Shown: in pieces, positions 30,201 to 40,488 of the stretch | Numbering within the stretch: position 1 is the first letter of the stretch | Layout of the letters: each line of letters starts with the position of its first letter | Assembly (NCBI GenBank): GCA_028691375.1 | Contig: JAQUZJ010000001.1 | Span: 1-40,543 of the forward strand | Origin: Candidatus Altimarinota bacterium | GTDB lineage: Bacteria; Patescibacteriota; Gracilibacteria; BD1-5; UBA2023 | DNA length: 40,543 nt | Direction: 5' to 3' | The notes under the pieces: model-generated | Seen by the model: the letters and a program-made list of their open reading frames with translations, nothing else | What the model was told of the DNA's origin: nothing | Databases searched by the model: none | Program-made: the position numbers and the translations under genes

Positions 30201-31453
30201 CTGAAATGGAAGATTGAAGCAAAAAATGTTGAGACAGAGCAACTATGAGAAATAGGGTTGAATATTGAGTTTATCAAGTAGAAGTATGAGATATAGCAAA
30301 TGCGGTTTGATCTATTGCTTCTATATTTTGAAAAGAATGAGATGCAAGTGAAGCTCAAATGGTTCCATTTTTACTTACAATTGGTTGATTTACAGAGAGA
30401 ATGCCAGAAGCTTTGGTTAAAGAATATCAAGGTTTATTTTGGAAGTGACATTACAGTCCATTTTTATGGTTTTGTAGAGATAATGATATTAAAATGGTAA
30501 AACATGTAACATTAAAAGCAGCGTATTCTGTGTGAGCAGATCAGGGTAAAGCGTTAGAAACATTAATAGAAAGATGAACCAAGATAATGGATGCTAAAAG
30601 TAGAGTAAAATATGTCAGAGAATTAAGATCTTTTTGGGAAGAAAATTGAATAGCAATTAATCATGTTCTCAATTTTAGTAGAAATCCTGAATTTTTATTA
30701 AAACAAGAAAAAGATAAAGAAAACGATCCTATGTTAAAAGATTTTAGTAAAACACTGTATACATTAGTAACTCATGATCTTTTTAGACCAACAGGTGATC
30801 AGGTTGCTCAATATATTGCAAAGGATGACTTTTTTCCTTTTCTTTGAGAAGATCCAGGTAAAATTTTTGGTAAAATATGTTCAGCCTGAATAACTTCAGA
30901 ATGAACAATAAGTGGTAAACCTTACGATTTTTATAAAAATTATTTTAAATATACAAAAGAAATGATTCTAGGATTAGAAAAAACTTGTCCTAATAGATAT
31001 AAACACTTAACTAATGAAGAGCAAAAAGCCAAAAAATTAAAAGAAGACCAACTATTTATATATAAAATGGCAAATGAATGACTGAGAAGTTTTTTTGCTG
31101 AAAAAGTATCTGTATGAAGAGCCGGAGGTTTTTTTGAAGATAATAAACCTATAATGGATGAAAAATTTGTAATTCCTACTACCTATAATTGGAGAAATAC
31201 AGATGAATCAACCAGTGCAACTCCTTATTCAGATGATGAAATGGAAGAAGCAATAAAAAAATGAAAAAGTAGAGACAGTTTTCGTATTTCACCAAAAAAA
31301 ATAAAAACAAAGGAAGAAGTTGAGAAAGAAGCAGAGAAAAAATTTGATGAATATATGAGATGAGAATTAAAATGAGTAAAAAAAGTACAAGAAGAAATGC
31401 AGGATAGGACCAATAATGCTGTTTCTGTTGATGGTTATCTTAAGGTAGCATAA
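27290..31453 (+). CDS. Giant 1387-residue protein of unknown function
   Basis: One uninterrupted frame in code 25 from ATG 27290 to TAA 31451. No signal peptide or convincing transmembrane helix, so it is probably cytoplasmic. It is highly charged, Lys/Glu-rich and mostly helical. About residues 430-560 include two QTGDG stretches (FDIQTGDGFVFSIQTGDGKY) and look beta-rich; about 640-720 (ISYFKGSKGEMLKIVSISGN) suggest another small beta domain. The C-terminal half has helical blocks with TCKQSKPYEIVAAMMACLKK, MRNRVEYGVYQVEVGDIANA and LWFCRDNDIKMVKHVTLKAA. The end is Lys-rich. I recognise no enzyme motif. Upstream the YbaK gene is 66 bp away on the same strand. Large lineage-specific proteins occur in this phylum; a scaffold or interaction role is only a guess. 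Confidence 0.85.
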
Positions 31454-32015
31454 AAGAGACTGTAAAATAAACTGTGTAAATAAGCAGTTTGATTTGATTT
31501 GTCAGATTACTAAATAACTTTAATTTAGTACTTTATCCATAAATAAGCTTGTTTTATGCTCAAAATCATTATAATAACCTTGTTATCATAATATATAAAA
31601 AACACTGAAAAACCCCAAAACATTCCAAATAAATTTGAATAATGAAAGATAAATATTTTAATCCACAATTACCTTATTGAATTACCTACAAATAATAAGC
31701 AAAATAAAAAAAGAGTAAACAAAAAAATCCAATTTAATAGATAAAATACAAAAATACCAAAGATTTTTACTTTTGGTATTTTTATATTTTTAAGTTAAAC
31801 ACTAGTTTTCCTTATCTCAAATTCAAGATAGGTAAAAAACAGTCTATTATTCTTGGTGAATATCCCAAGACCAACCAGTAAAAAATTACTTATCTGTTTT
31901 AGCTTTAAAAGAAAGAAACCTGGGAAAGCGAAGGTGAAAAAATAATGTTATTTTTCATTCCTCCTTAAAAATCTGTGTTTAATTCTCAAGCCACCATAAT
32001 TTTAAATTATTTTTC
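31454..32015. other. Gap between convergent genes, nothing coding recognised
   Basis: AT-rich DNA with a strong terminator at 31751-31783. On the minus strand a short frame starts near 31968 with AAGGAGGAATGAAAAATAAC, a good ribosome-binding sequence but placed too close to ATG and followed by only 17 codons; I do not call it. No RNA family recognised. Confidence 0.4.
31751..31783. terminator. Bidirectional intrinsic terminator
   Basis: An 11-bp stem AAAATACCAAA and complement with an 11-base loop and T-runs on both sides, between the giant gene and the proline cluster. Confidence 0.82.
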
Positions 32016-33410
32016 TTAAATTCTTCTAGAATAGTATGCAATTTCAGAGGTTGGCTTTTGACAATTTACACATTTACCTAAATCGCCTCAATTCTTATTT
32101 ATATATTCAAATCATACTATTTCTCATGACCTAACATTTTTTTCTATATTTTTTACACAATCTTCAGAAAAGCATAAATGTATTTTTGCAATTTTACCTG
32201 AATTAATAAGATTCTTTATATCCTCAGTCTTTGTACAATATATTGTATTTTCAATTAGATTCTTTTCATTGTTCATAAGTGCTTCACTTGAAATTTCTAA
32301 AAATAATTTATCAATTTCTGGAATAATATTATTTAGAGATATAAAAAGCGCCTTTTTATTATCTTGTCTAACTATTTTTATAATTTCTGAATCTAATTCT
32401 TTTTTTCAAATTTCAAATCTTATTGGCACTCATAATTTTTCATACTTTCCAAAACGTTTATAAAGTTGTCAGCTCTTTTTATCCACTTCAATTCTAATAT
32501 TAGATCATTTTAGTATATTAGCAATTTTATCAACATACTCGTTCAGTTCAATAATTGGGGAATCAATCTGAAATATAACTATTTGAATTGGAGAGTAGAT
32601 AGGTAACATAAATAAATTATTTTCATTGCTTAATAACCATATTGATATTAATATACATCTTTGAGAAAAACCAAATTCTATTTGATAAGTAAAATCTTTT
32701 ATTCAATTTTTGTTTGTAAAGGTTATATTGAAGATCTTAGAAAAAATCTGCATTTGCGTATATGTCACATTTAATAATGCAGTTTCTTTGGTTGGAAGAA
32801 ATACATCAAACGCATATTCAGTTTCTGCAACAGGCTTATTGGTCCAAGGTGGTCGAATAGTTTTTAATGTTGGGATTGCTAACCACTTCATAAAATCATT
32901 CACCATATCATTACAGCTTGATAACTCTCGCTCTACTTCTTCTCTAGAACTAAAAGCGGCATGGGCCTCAATAAAGAAATCATTTTCATTGGATCTCATA
33001 AAACCTCGAGTACTTCATCTGCGAAATATCGATCAAATTTGGAATACTTTTAAAGGAAGGTCATTATAAGTTTTAATCCATTTTCTGAACATTGGATATA
33101 TGGCACTTTCTCAGGATGGACGAAGTATTATTGATTCTGTAACTTTATATATACCCTTCTCAAAAGAACAAATATTATCATTTATATGATCAAACTCTTT
33201 TGAAGAGACTAAAAAAGGGAAAATATGCCTTTTGTAGTTATATTTTTCAAACAGAATGTTTAAATATTGTTCAGCTATGTTTAAAATCTTATATCAATCA
33301 GGAAGCCAAATAATAGCACTTAACGGATAAGAAGAATCAATAATTCAAGCTTGTTCAAGAAGAATATTAAATTTATTTAGACTGAGAGATTGTTCAGGTG
33401 AATTTTCCAT
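32016..33410 (-). CDS. Divergent prolyl-tRNA synthetase, archaeal/eukaryotic type
   Basis: A 464-residue class II synthetase from ATG 33410 to TAA 32016. Motif 2 region: ILRPSGESAIYPMFRKWIKT, LPLKVFQIGSIFRRGSTRGF and MRSNENDFFIEAHAAFSSRE match LRPTSEaxIYPMFxxW...LPLkinQw..vFRwE.ktrpflR..Ef...EaHt of archaeal/eukaryotic ProRS. The C-terminal zinc-like domain is present (CFSEDCVKNIEK ... GKCVNCQKPTSEIAYYSRRI), characteristic of that type. But key positions differ: TSHxLGQNFSK is YTQMQIFSK, and the motif 3 block GDxxGLVLPPxIAP is SNENNLFMLPIYSP, though GFSQR keeps the motif 3 arginine. It may charge tRNA-Pro in an inhibitor-resistant way or have changed function. Its start overlaps the symporter gene by 38 bp. 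Confidence 0.85.
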
Positions 33411-34824
33411 AATTAAAATTTTTAGTATTAATAAATCAGTCTATTATACAAAAAATTGTTGAAATTAATATGGGTACCAAACTTCAAAAAGAAGATATCA
33501 TGGAATTTTTTGTAAGCGAACCATAAATAAATAAAGTCATACCGACTATCATTCAAATAATAATTCACCAAAATGTAAATCTTGTTGATAATTTTCACCA
33601 ATAAAGACTTAATATGGTTGGAATCATCAATGAAGCACGAAAAGTTCAAATAAGAAGCATTAAATATAATATCTGAATGTTTGGAATTAATGCAATAGAT
33701 ATAGCGACAATCATTATAAGAATCATTGTAATTCTTGATATTAAAATAGCGTTTTTATCAGAAACATCTTTTTTAAATAAATGAAATAAATCTATAGCTC
33801 AAACGGAACTTGCTGCTGATAAAGCAGACATTCCTGCGGCAACCAAACCTGATAATATCATGAAAGAAAAAATATAAACACCAAATTGTGGTAAATAGTT
33901 TTTTATTAAAAAAATACCTGCCAATTGTGTCTGATTCACATTTATCGGTAAATTAGAACCAACTGCTGCAAATCATAAAATACCGAGTAATATTGGTACA
34001 AATAGAAAAAATAAAGCTCATAGCAAAAAAGATTTTTTAGCAATGCCTTCTTTCAGTGCAAATGCTCTTTGCCATTGTTGTTGATCTATAGTAATTCCTG
34101 ACAATAGTGCTACACTTATAGGTATTCAAAAAGTCAAAGCAACATTCAAATCAAAAATATTACCAAACTTTCATGATACACCGCTGAATCAGTCAACGAT
34201 GTTAACTAAACCACCACTTTTACTAATAACCCAAGGAATTATTATAATTCCAACAATTGTTATAAAGCCCGCTTTTATAGAATCGACAATTAATGATGAT
34301 CGAAAACCATTGATTAAACTTAAAGATAAAATTATTATTCAAATAATTATAACTAGAATAGTTTTATCTATACCGGTAACTATATTTAATAATAAGAGTC
34401 CTGCTGTAACTTGTAGTACAACTGCGTAAATTTGAATAATAAAAATTGCAATTATGTATATATTTTGCATTTTTTTATCAAATCTAATTTTTATATATTC
34501 TGGCAATGTATACCCGTGACGAAATATTTTCTTCATCCTAGTTGCTAAAAATGAAAAAAGTACCAGAGCAAGAACATTTGGCAAGGTAAACCAAAATAGT
34601 CAGGGTAATCCTTGTTCATAAGCTTTTTGAGAAGCTACAAATAGGGCTGGTGCCCAAATCCATGCTGCTGCCACAGACACGCCTCCTAACAATACACCTA
34701 CATTACGATTTGAAAGTAAAAAAGATGAAACAGTTTTATCTCATTTTTTACTTGTTACTTTGATTAAAATAAAACTAATTATCCAAAATAATAATAAGAA
34801 CAAGAAGCCAAATTTGTTATCCAT
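33373..34824 (-). CDS. Sodium/solute symporter (SSS family)
   Basis: A 483-residue membrane protein from ATG 34824 to TAA 33373 with about 12-13 transmembrane helices. SNRNVGVLLGGVSVAAAWIW, HGYTLPEYIKIRFDKKMQNI, GFRSSLIVDSIKAGFITIVG, SGITIDQQQWQRAFALKEG and SGLVAAGMSALSAASSVGAI are standard SSS blocks, as in PutP and related carriers (GxY(T)xxEyl..Rf; GG..a...tD..Q; DQ..wQRa.a). The small-residue A-x-M-S-A-L-S-A-A-S motif near the end is the sodium-binding helix. The substrate cannot be read from sequence; its place between two prolyl-tRNA synthetases makes proline attractive. The 38-bp overlap with the downstream gene indicates translational coupling. Confidence 0.9.
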
Positions 34825-34835
34825 TATTTTTAATG

Positions 34836-36047
34836 TTAAAATGTTAAAATTTTCACCTCATCACTATTTCTTGCTTTTATTTCGTATCATCATTTTTCAA
34901 TGGTTTTGTCTGAAATTACAATTCTATAAGGGATTCCTAATAAATCAGCATCACTGGCTTTTTGTCAAAATCAAATATCTCTATCATCTATAATTACTTC
35001 TTTTCATTCATTCTCAAGTTTTTTAGCGAACTCTAAAGCTTTTTGTTTATTGTCTCATATAATGATCAGATAATGACTGAATGGAGCTATATTTTCTGGC
35101 CAAACAAGTCATTTCTCATCAGCGAATTTCTCTGCAATTACTCACATTATTCTAGAAATTCCAATTCCATAACATCACATAACAATCTCATTTTGAATTC
35201 ATTTTTCATCAGCATATTTTAATCCAAATGCATTAGAGAATTTAGTACTTAACTTGAAAATATTTCAAGTTTCACTTGTTTTTATGATTTTGTATTCATT
35301 GCTTCAACATTCTACACATTTAAATGTCTCCTCTACAATTTCATTATTATGAGCTTGTCAACATTTTTCACATACATAGACATTATCTTCACCAATTTCT
35401 AGAATAGTCTGGAATTCATAACTGTATTTTGAAAATACTCATCCAGAAGCAAATGTATATAGAGTATCTTTTCAAATTCATAATCTATCAAATATACGAT
35501 TGTAGGCTCCATGAGCTTTTTCAAAATATATATCCAATTCTTCTTGATTCTTATGAAAGGAATACAAATCTTTCATTATAAATTCTCTTCCACGAAGAAC
35601 ACCTGATTTTGCTCTAGTTTCATTACGAAATTTGGTTTGGAATTGGTATACTTGACAATTATCCAAGTCTTTATAAGATTGTATGAATTCTTGCATTAAA
35701 GGGGTTACAACTTCTTCATGAGTTGGATTGAGTGCATATTGTTTATTCCCAGATCATTCAACTTTAAAAAGAACATCGACACTATCCCATCTTCACGTTT
35801 TTAACCAGCTTTCTTTTGGGCTAAATGATGACATAAGAATTTCTATAGCTCAAATTGAATTAAGTTCCTCTCTTACTATTTGTTTAATTTTTTCAAGTGT
35901 TTTAACTCCGTAATGAAGATAATTATAAGCTCAGGCAAGCTCTTGTCTTATATATCCCGCTTGTAACAATAATCAAGTTCATTTATTATCTGATCATCCA
36001 GGAACTGTTTTTAGTGTTTTAAATGGAAATTTTGAAAGTTGTAACAT
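34836..36047 (-). CDS. proS: Prolyl-tRNA synthetase, bacterial type without editing insertion
   Basis: A 403-residue class II synthetase from ATG 36047 to TAA 34836. Blocks: LLLQAGYIRQELAGAYNYLH (motif 1 region), YALNPTHEEVVTPLMQEFIQ (TxEE proline site), QTKFRNETRAKSGVLRGREF with IMKDLYSF (motif 2), SETGNIFKLSTKFSNAFGLK, IVMGCYGIGISRIMGVIAEK (motif 3), then a C-terminal anticodon-binding domain (ENIAPFSHYLIIIGDNKQKA, IDDRDIGFGQKASDADLLGI). The large INS editing domain of about 180 residues is replaced by a short zinc-ribbon-like segment (YVCEKCGQ...KCVECGS). It starts the three-gene proline cluster, 11 bp before the symporter. Confidence 0.94.
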
Positions 36048-36146
36048 AATTTTATTGTAAGGGGATAATAGTCGAAATCAAATATATATAAATATGTTAA
36101 ATAATCAAATTATAAAGAGAAAAAATTACATAAAAATTTTTAAAAT

Positions 36147-36478
36147 AAAAATCACCCTTTGTTTTATATAAAGAGTGATTTTAAAAATATCTTTTGGTAG
36201 GCGAACCAGTACTTCCCCTTCCAGGGCATAAACTTCTCGCCCCGTAACCACTGATTTATTCTTCTAACTTTTAACTTTGAATTAAATTCAATAGTTTCAA
36301 CTCCTGAAAGAAATGTAAAAATATATGTTTAAAATTTTAGAATTGAGTGTCCTAAAAAAGTTAGACTTGACACCCTATGTTGTATTGTATTATGAAAGTT
36401 TTTGCATAGAAAAATCTGAGGTAAAAAATTTAGTCCTCAGATTTTCGGGATAAGCCAAACTTCTCGCGCCAGTTCCGT
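36147..36478 (-). ncRNA. Candidate structured non-coding RNA
   Basis: A stretch of about 330 nt without a reading frame has a strong promoter at one end (36481-36509) and a rho-independent terminator at the other (stem AATCAC..GTGATT at 36147-36183, T-run on the minus strand). Two GC-rich islands stand out near the 5' and 3' ends, sharing GCGAGAAGTTT (about 36456-36466 and 36231-36241). The 5' island continues GGCTTATCCC, which resembles the conserved AGAA..GGCUUAU or GAGGAAAGUC segments of RNase P RNA; the 3' island folds as GGCGA..TCGCC around CCCTGGAAGGG. Hairpins at 36412-36444 and 36349-36377 lie between. I could not place it in a known family. Confidence 0.5.
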
Positions 36479-36480
36479 TC

Positions 36481-36509
36481 ATTATAACATTTTTTTGACA
36501 AAATGTCAT
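36481..36509 (-). promoter_or_regulatory. Strong sigma-70-like promoter of the candidate RNA
   Basis: Minus strand: ATGACA (36509-36504), 17-bp spacer, TATAAT (36486-36481). The consensus -10 with ideal spacing puts the start near 36475. No minus-strand protein gene begins until proS at 36047. Confidence 0.6.
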
Positions 36510-36597
36510 TTTTGATTAGATTGATAGAAACTTAAATAAAAATAAAAAGCATTTTTCCTTTTTTACAAAGGATTTTTTATTATATATTTTTTATACA

Positions 36598-39500
36598 ATG
36601 GCAGGTTCGATTGAGGAAGCATTAACAAAAGCATTACAACAAAAATGACAAAATGAATGCGATTTTATACAATCTTTAGAAACTATAAAAACTGAAGAGA
36701 ATCCCATCTTAGTAAATAGAATTTCAGAAGAGGAAACAAATAGTTGAGCACAAATTACAGAAGTAATTGAGCAGGTTGTTGATGATATAGTTTATATCTT
36801 GGGTAATCGTGAAAAAAAAGATTACAGTCAAGAGGATATTAATACTGTATTTTTTAGAGCTATAGATAGAGTAGATTTTAAATTTCTTTCACAAAACAAA
36901 ACAAGTCAAGATAAGGATAAATTATCTCTTTTATGAACTGATACAGAAAAAACTTCTTTATTTTCTTTGATTGAATCACCCACAACAGATTTGGATCTTA
37001 TACTCTTTAGACAATCTGTCATAGAATATATGCTAAGCAATAGTTGTAACCTTAAGGAATTATATGAATTTAAAAAATGAGCTTATTTTTTTGTAAATGT
37101 TTTGAATGCTTTGTTGAGGCCAGAGGAAAAAGATCATGTGGAATACTCGGAGAAAGAAAAAACACCAAGAACTATTATACGTAAATTTGTAGAAGAATCT
37201 GAAGCAAATAATATAAATACTAACTATGTTAAAAAGGAATTAGAAAAAATAGAAAAAGAAAGAGAAAAAATGAGTTGGCATGAAAGAGAAAATGAGTCAG
37301 ATAAAGATAAATTTAGAAGAGAAATTTTACAATATTTACATAAGTTTGATAAATGAATTAATTATTTAAATCAACTTATAGTTAGATTGGGTAAAATGCA
37401 CATTGAACTTTTCAAAAAATTAGGGATTGATTTAGAAGAAGAAAGAAAAAAAATAGATATAAATTCTATACAAGATTTGATAAATTTGGTCAAAGAAGGG
37501 GATAAAGTTTTGTTTAAAAGAACTGAAGATATAAAAAAAATAGAAAATTTGATAGAAAAATTATGAGTTCTTGTTATGTTTGCACATTTAGTTGAAGAAG
37601 ATAATTTTACTAAAGTAATTTATGATACTAATAATCCTCAACAATATGAACGCGGTTGGAATATTTTATATAAGAAAAAATCTAGCTGAACACGGGATAA
37701 AGAAACAAAAGAGCAAAAAGTTAATAATTCTTGTGCAGATTTACCTTGCTCTCTTCTTACTTGAAGTAATATGTGATGAAAGACATATTATCTAAGATCA
37801 AGTCTTTATATACAATTATGTGCACAATCTTTTGGCTATGTACCAGCAAAATGAGATGTGAATATGCATATTTATGATTGAATAGTTTATCTTGATAGAG
37901 CTTCAACAGATTCTGCAAATAACCTAAGTGCATTTTGAAGTGAGATTAAGCTTTGGAAAGAAGCTTTGAAAGTAGTAGAAAAAAAGAAAGGAAGAGTTTT
38001 TATTTTTACAGATGAAGCATTTTCAACAACTTCACCGGAAGATCAATCAAAACTTTTAAAGGCAATAACTCTTTATCTTAATGGTCAAAACGCAAGGATT
38101 CTTATGGCTACACATAGTGAAGAATTCATAGAATATGGTGAATTACAAAAACAAATTTGAGTTTATCATTTTGGAACTTGAATTTGAGATAATTGAGATA
38201 TAACTTTTACTCATAAATTAAAAGAATGAAAAGATAATTCTCATGCTTTGGAAGTAGCAAGAAGAATGGAGTTATGAAATAATATTGTAGAAACTGCTGA
38301 AGTATATTTTGCAGATCAAAATGTTAGTAAAGTTTCTTCTGAAAAAAGGGAATATCCAGAAATATTAGAATATGATGAACATACTAGAGAAAAATTAAAA
38401 GGATTAAAATCTAGTTTTTTGGCTTTTTCACCAAGATCAAATGAATTGATTTTTAGGCAAGAGGAGCAAAAAAGACGGAATTCAACAAAAATTATAAAAT
38501 ATTTGGACTGGAGATTTGAACCTGAAGAATGAGGACGTTATTCATGATCATATTCTAGAGAAGAAAAAAAATATGAAGAAAGAAAACCTGTAGATACTAT
38601 TTTTTCTGCTTTTAGTAAAGACAGAGATTTGATATATTATTGAGCGAGAGACCTATTGAATTCAATGGGGAAACATATTAATTTTGATTCTATTTTAAAT
38701 GATACAATAAAAATGATGTTTTTCTCAAATTATTCTCCTAGTTCTGAAGATATAAAAGAAAGACAAAAATTGATGGAACAAATTATGAATGCGGATAAGT
38801 TTCAATATTACAATTCTTTATTTGGTTCTGTAAATCATTTTTTATGGCTTTCTAGATTTGACAATTTTGATGAAAAATATTTTTTAGAATTTAATAAATC
38901 TATTTTAGAAAAAGCTTATAAGAATGATCTAAAAAGATCTAACTTTTATTCCAATAAAGAGGTTTTACCAGTGTTTCTGGAAGTTTATATAAGAATTTTG
39001 TCATTAAGTCAAAAGTTGGGTGATGATAGTAAAATAATCTGAAAAGCATTAGAAAAACTTACTAATTTGAAAGAAATTTTTGAAGAAGTTAACGGAATAT
39101 ATATCACACTAGAAAATGATCATAATCAGGACAGGGAATTTTCTAAAAATAATTTAGAATTGAGTCAGGAAGAAAAAGAATGAATTTTAACAGAAAGAAG
39201 AAATAAGGGTATTAAAATATTAAATGAAATAAGAGAGGTAATTAAATCAGTTGCAGAAAATTATAATATCTCAGTAGGTGAATTTGATAGCATTGGAGTT
39301 GTGGTGAGAAAAGCTATTATTTTAATACATGAAGAAATATTTGATCAGATTAAACCGTTTTCAATTTTTGATGTTAATCATGACATTGTAAATGAAGAAC
39401 TAAAACCAATTGAAAGATTTTTGAATACAGATGATTATAATTTTTATTGAGATAATTCTGTTCATGGCACCATTGTAATGCTTAGTTTAATTGATTGAAA

Positions 39501-40488
39501 TAATTATTTGGAAACTCTAATAAATGAACTCAGGAGCTTTGATTCGGTTTATTTTCATTCCATTGCCAATTATTTGGAAGAGATTTTTGAATATTATACG
39601 GAGTGAATAAATACAGGTCAGGATATTCTCGCCAATATAAAAAATTATATGGATGATGTAAATAGTAACAATAGATATGGCACATGATTATCTTCCTATG
39701 GAAATAGGGAATCTAATGCGGATTTTGAGACAGAAAGCATGATTTCAAAAGAAGTATTAAAGATTTTTACAATATTTTGTATTGCTCATGCCATGAAAAA
39801 TCAAGGATATGCCAAAGTAGATTTTAATTCTAAATGAGATCTAACTTTTACCAATCTTTGGAATATGAATCAACCAAAAAAAGAACAAATTCCAAATACA
39901 ACTTCTTTTTGAGATGATAATAAAATTCAACTTATCACCGGAACAAATATGTCATGAAAAACACACTATATGAAATCTCTAATTTTTGCAATATTGTCTG
40001 CACATGCTACAGGTTATGCTCCTGCGGAAGCTGCAACAATGCCAATTTTTGATAAAGTTCTTTATATAGATCGTGTGGATTATTCTGTTGATAGAACACT
40101 TAGTTCTTTTTGAAATGAGATTGAATATTGGAAAAAATTGATTTGAAATATAGAAAAATGACAAAATGTCTTTATTTGTGTTGATGAAGCATTTTCCACA
40201 ACCTCACCAAAATATCAGTCAGCCCTTACTTATGCTATTGCTGAATATATTTTAGCAAAATGACAATATCTCGCAATTGCTTCACATAATCATGATTTCA
40301 TCGAAGTTTTTGCCAATACCAATGACGGAAATATTGAGACTTTTCACTTTAAAACTCATGTTGATGATGAGGGTAAAATATCTTTTGACTACAACCTTGA
40401 AAAATGACATGAAAAATCGAATGCCATAATGGTTGCCGATAAATTATGATTTCCAGATGAAATTTTGGAGTTAGCGAAGTTGATGTAG
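36598..40488 (+). CDS. Tandem MutS-like protein with two ATPase modules in one chain
   Basis: A 1296-residue frame from ATG 36598 to TAG 40486. Two complete MutS-type ABC ATPase modules are present. Module 1: Walker A GSNMGGKT (389-396), then GYVPAKGDVNMHIYDGIVYL, ASTDSANNLSAFGSEIKLWK (MutS signature helix, cf. GxSTFxxEM), Walker B FIFTDEAFSTTS (468-479) and ILMATHSEEFIEY. Module 2: Walker A GTNMSGKT (1115-1122), GYAPAEAATMPIFDKVLYID, RTLSSFGNEIEYWKK, Walker B FICVDEAFSTTS (1192-1203) and LAIASHNHDFIEVF. Residues 1-380 and about 600-1090 are long, charged and helical, like MutS core/clamp domains. No mismatch-recognition domain or Smr nuclease domain is evident. All three glycines of the first P-loop are TGA. 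MutS family members normally dimerise to build two ATP sites; here both lie in one polypeptide. Substrate unknown. Confidence 0.93.

Noticed and set aside
31940-31975. Short gene with AAGGAGG before ATG on the minus strand
   Set aside because: Only 17 codons, and the ribosome-binding sequence is too close to the start codon.
32710-33069. 119-codon plus-strand frame
   Set aside because: Opposite strand of the archaeal-type ProRS, whose motif 2 region is encoded here.
36440-36470. 3' end of a normal RNase P RNA
   Set aside because: GAGAAG....GGCTTAT matches loosely, but the sequence just upstream is a promoter, so no ordinary 350-nt RNase P RNA ends here. Kept only as a possible divergent RNA.
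36598-40488. Ordinary mutS or mutS2, or two adjacent mutS genes
   Set aside because: No stop codon separates the two ATPase modules over 1296 codons, and neither a mismatch-recognition domain nor an Smr domain is visible.
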